A DNA stretch of 64,000 bases, from NCBI GenBank assembly GCA_036524675.1, contig DATDBU010000048.1, forward strand, positions 1 to 64,000. Reading direction: 5' to 3'. The first letter of the stretch is position 1. The number at the start of each line of letters is the position of its first letter. The notes beneath the pieces are model-generated. The model worked only from the letters and a program-made list of their open reading frames with translations, had not been told where the DNA came from and ran no database searches. The position numbers were made by a program, and so were the translations under genes. The DNA is from DATDAW01 sp036524675. GTDB taxonomy: Bacteria > Verrucomicrobiota > Verrucomicrobiia > Chthoniobacterales > DASVRZ01. Below are positions 62,447 through 64,000 of the stretch, in pieces.

Positions 62447-63646
62447 TCAGCCGTGAGTGTGCAGCGCCACCAAGCCCGGCGGCTTGATGTGAGTGCTCCT
62501 CATTCGCTGGGAATAGATGAGCGCGACCAAAGCGAAGCTGGTTAGGCCGATGGAGCATCCCAAGACAGCGGCAAATCCGAGCGCCGGGTAGGCAACTCCC
62601 CCCAGTGAGGATCCGAATGCCAGTCCCAGGAAAAGACAGGACGAGTTCAGGGCCAAAGCGATGCCCCGGAAATCAGGTTCCAATTCGACAATTCGGCGCT
62701 GTTGCGACGGCCACACGATATCGACCATGACCGGCCAAATCGACAGAACCACAAACAGCACGCCGACGGAAATCGGCAGGACAAGAAGCACGGTGAACCC
62801 CCCGGTCAGGACCAGCATCGCGATCGTCAATAGTCTTTCTGCCGAATAGGAGGTGGCGGCTTGCCTGACGATGAGATTTCCGGCCAGGCCCGCGATCCCG
62901 TAGATCGCAAGCGCAGTGGTAATCAGCTTCGGTCCTGCGCCGTAGTGGTCGCGCAGGATTGGGGCGATCATGGTGTAGGTGACAAAGACTCCCGCCGTCA
63001 GGAAGAAGATCACGGAGAGGCCGCTGATCGTGGCGGGCCGGCGGATGAGGGCGAGCAATTGGGTGCGACTGAGTGGAATGCCGCTCGAATCCTCACGGAC
63101 ATAAACGGCGATCAACCCGGCCGAGAGAACCGTTAGGACGCCGATCAGCAGGAAAAGCCAGCGCACTCCCACCGCGTTGCTCATCCAGGTCGATGCCGGC
63201 ACCCCGAGCACCGAGGCCACAGACATCCCCATCACCACCGTCGCCAGAGCCCGCCCTTGCAACGCGGGCGGGACGATCGTCGATCCCAGAGCCAAAACGA
63301 CGGGACTCGTGAGCGCCGCCCCGAGCCCCATGACAAACCGCGCGGCAAACAGGATCGGCTGATTCGGAGACAGGGCGAGACCGATCGAACCTGCCGCCAT
63401 CACAGACAGCCCGATCAGGATCTGTCGGCGACGCGGCCAATGACCGACTAACATCTGCAAGATCGGAGCAAACAATCCGAGGACCGCAGAGAACGTCGCC
63501 ACAAGAAGCGCCGTCGAAGTTCGGGATAACCCCCAAAGCCGTTCCACGGACTCAAAAGCCCCTACGACGCAAAGGGAACTCGTGCCCAGCATGAAGAAGG
63601 CAAATCCCAATAACGTCAGTGTTAGTGATGTCGTTTTATCGAACAT
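62447..63646 (-). CDS. MFS transporter, DHA-type drug exporter-like
   Basis: A 399-residue membrane protein from the ATG at 63646 (MFDKTTSLTLTLLGFAFFML), with twelve hydrophobic segments. The loop between helices 2 and 3 reads GHWPRRRQILIGL, and the motif-C-like region GLGAALTSPVVLALGSTIVP suits drug/H+ antiporters of the major facilitator superfamily. The open frame continues 37 codons upstream without protein character. It is the first gene of the run of minus-strand detoxification genes. Confidence 0.9.
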   Translation of the reverse strand: MFDKTTSLTLTLLGFAFFMLGTSSLCVVGAFESVERLWGLSRTSTALLVATFSAVLGLFAPILQMLVGHWPRRRQILIGLSVMAAGSIGLALSPNQPILFAARFVMGLGAALTSPVVLALGSTIVPPALQGRALATVVMGMSVASVLGVPASTWMSNAVGVRWLFLLIGVLTVLSAGLIAVYVREDSSGIPLSRTQLLALIRRPATISGLSVIFFLTAGVFVTYTMIAPILRDHYGAGPKLITTALAIYGIAGLAGNLIVRQAATSYSAERLLTIAMLVLTGGFTVLLVLPISVGVLFVVLSIWPVMVDIVWPSQQRRIVELEPDFRGIALALNSSCLFLGLAFGSSLGGVAYPALGFAAVLGCSIGLTSFALVALIYSQRMRSTHIKPPGLVALHTHG

Positions 63647-63763
63647 GGAAACAAGTGGGTGGCTTTTTTTGGCCGATATTTCATCCAGCAGGGCTGGATG
63701 AGATCTCCGTACGAGGAGCCGCAGCCTTGCGACGCCTCCTGCACCGTCGGAGTTCAACGAAGC

Positions 63764-64000
63764 TCAGTGAGACAGCAGCAGATGCGACTCGTGGCCGGCT
63801 TTGTCCTCGTAGACGAAATATCCGATTGTTCCGCCGTGTGGGTTAGTGCGGACGACGAACTTCCTCTTGCAGGTGTGGCAGGTGTAATCCTGCAAGTAAC
63901 TGCGGTCTTTATCCACAATAAAGATGGTAAACGCCCCGCAGTTTCCGCACGAGATAGCGACTCTCTCTCCCGGCTTGATCCCCTCAGCCTGTTTCTTGGT
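63764..64000 (-). CDS. Partial zinc-ribbon protein (start beyond the window)
   Basis: The last 78 codons of a gene whose beginning lies to the right of the window. Translation shows KPGERVAISCGNCGAFTIFI then LQDYTCHTCKRKFVVRTNP and a tail IGYFVYEDKAGHESHLLLSH. The paired CGNC and CHTC knuckles form a zinc ribbon; no other domain can be seen. Function unknown. Confidence 0.65.
   Translation of the reverse strand, partial: TKKQAEGIKPGERVAISCGNCGAFTIFIVDKDRSYLQDYTCHTCKRKFVVRTNPHGGTIGYFVYEDKAGHESHLLLSH

Overview
The window is chromosomal DNA of a GC-rich bacterium. Composition, the paucity of strong Shine-Dalgarno sequences, the many small VapBC/RES/AbiE modules and the protein flavour suggest a Verrucomicrobiota-like soil organism. 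That assignment is inference from general appearance; no rRNA or marker gene is present to settle it. No tRNA, rRNA, CRISPR array or intact insertion sequence was seen.

Layout. (1) 0.1-5 kb: an orphan VapB-like antitoxin, then a two-gene sugar phosphotransferase operon on the minus strand. Gene one fuses EIIA, HPr and Enzyme I; gene two is a GlcNAc/glucose-type EIICB with two IIB domains. A terminator follows. (2) 5.3-15.6 kb: a RES toxin with its Xre/MbcA-type antitoxin, a small lipoprotein, an M6 metalloprotease, a glycosyltransferase-like protein, a TIR-TM-SH3 protein, a SAM hydroxide adenosyltransferase, an ExoD-like protein and an SLC13 permease. (3) 15.8-31.6 kb: a defence/accessory island. 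It holds VapBC, a three-gene operon ending in a CcbP-like calcium-binding protein, the C-terminal stump of a tyrosine integrase, a second VapBC, and a type I restriction-modification locus. That locus carries extra genes: a DUF3892 protein, a half-size HsdS, HsdM, a truncated RhuM, a full HsdS, a Ser/Thr kinase, a probable TIM-barrel protein, a nuclease-like gene on the opposite strand, HsdR and a YgjP-type metallopeptidase.

(4) 32.0-47.6 kb: the most unusual part. Five very large, tightly spaced minus-strand genes (about 5,100 codons) encode one PhoD-like metallophosphoesterase and four giant proteins whose function I cannot name. None shows a signal peptide or membrane segment. The block is bounded on one side by broken gene fragments (a flavoprotein reductase C-terminus joined head-to-head to a decayed GTPase) and on the other by a 580-base gene-free stretch with a strong hairpin. 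I propose it as a candidate undescribed multi-protein system.

(5) 48.7-64 kb: stress and detoxification genes. A MarR/SDR divergent pair shares a perfect 15-bp inverted repeat. An AbiEi/AbiEii pair follows in which the toxin gene is frameshifted. Then come an alpha/beta hydrolase, an RND efflux pump whose membrane fusion gene is frameshifted, and a run of minus-strand oxidoreductase-type genes: SDR, VOC protein, chloroperoxidase-like hydrolase, Old Yellow Enzyme, an unknown protein and an MFS exporter. A partial zinc-ribbon gene runs off the right end.

The window therefore combines ordinary sugar uptake and detoxification genes with a heavily rearranged accessory region rich in toxin-antitoxin and defence genes, remnants and frameshifts.
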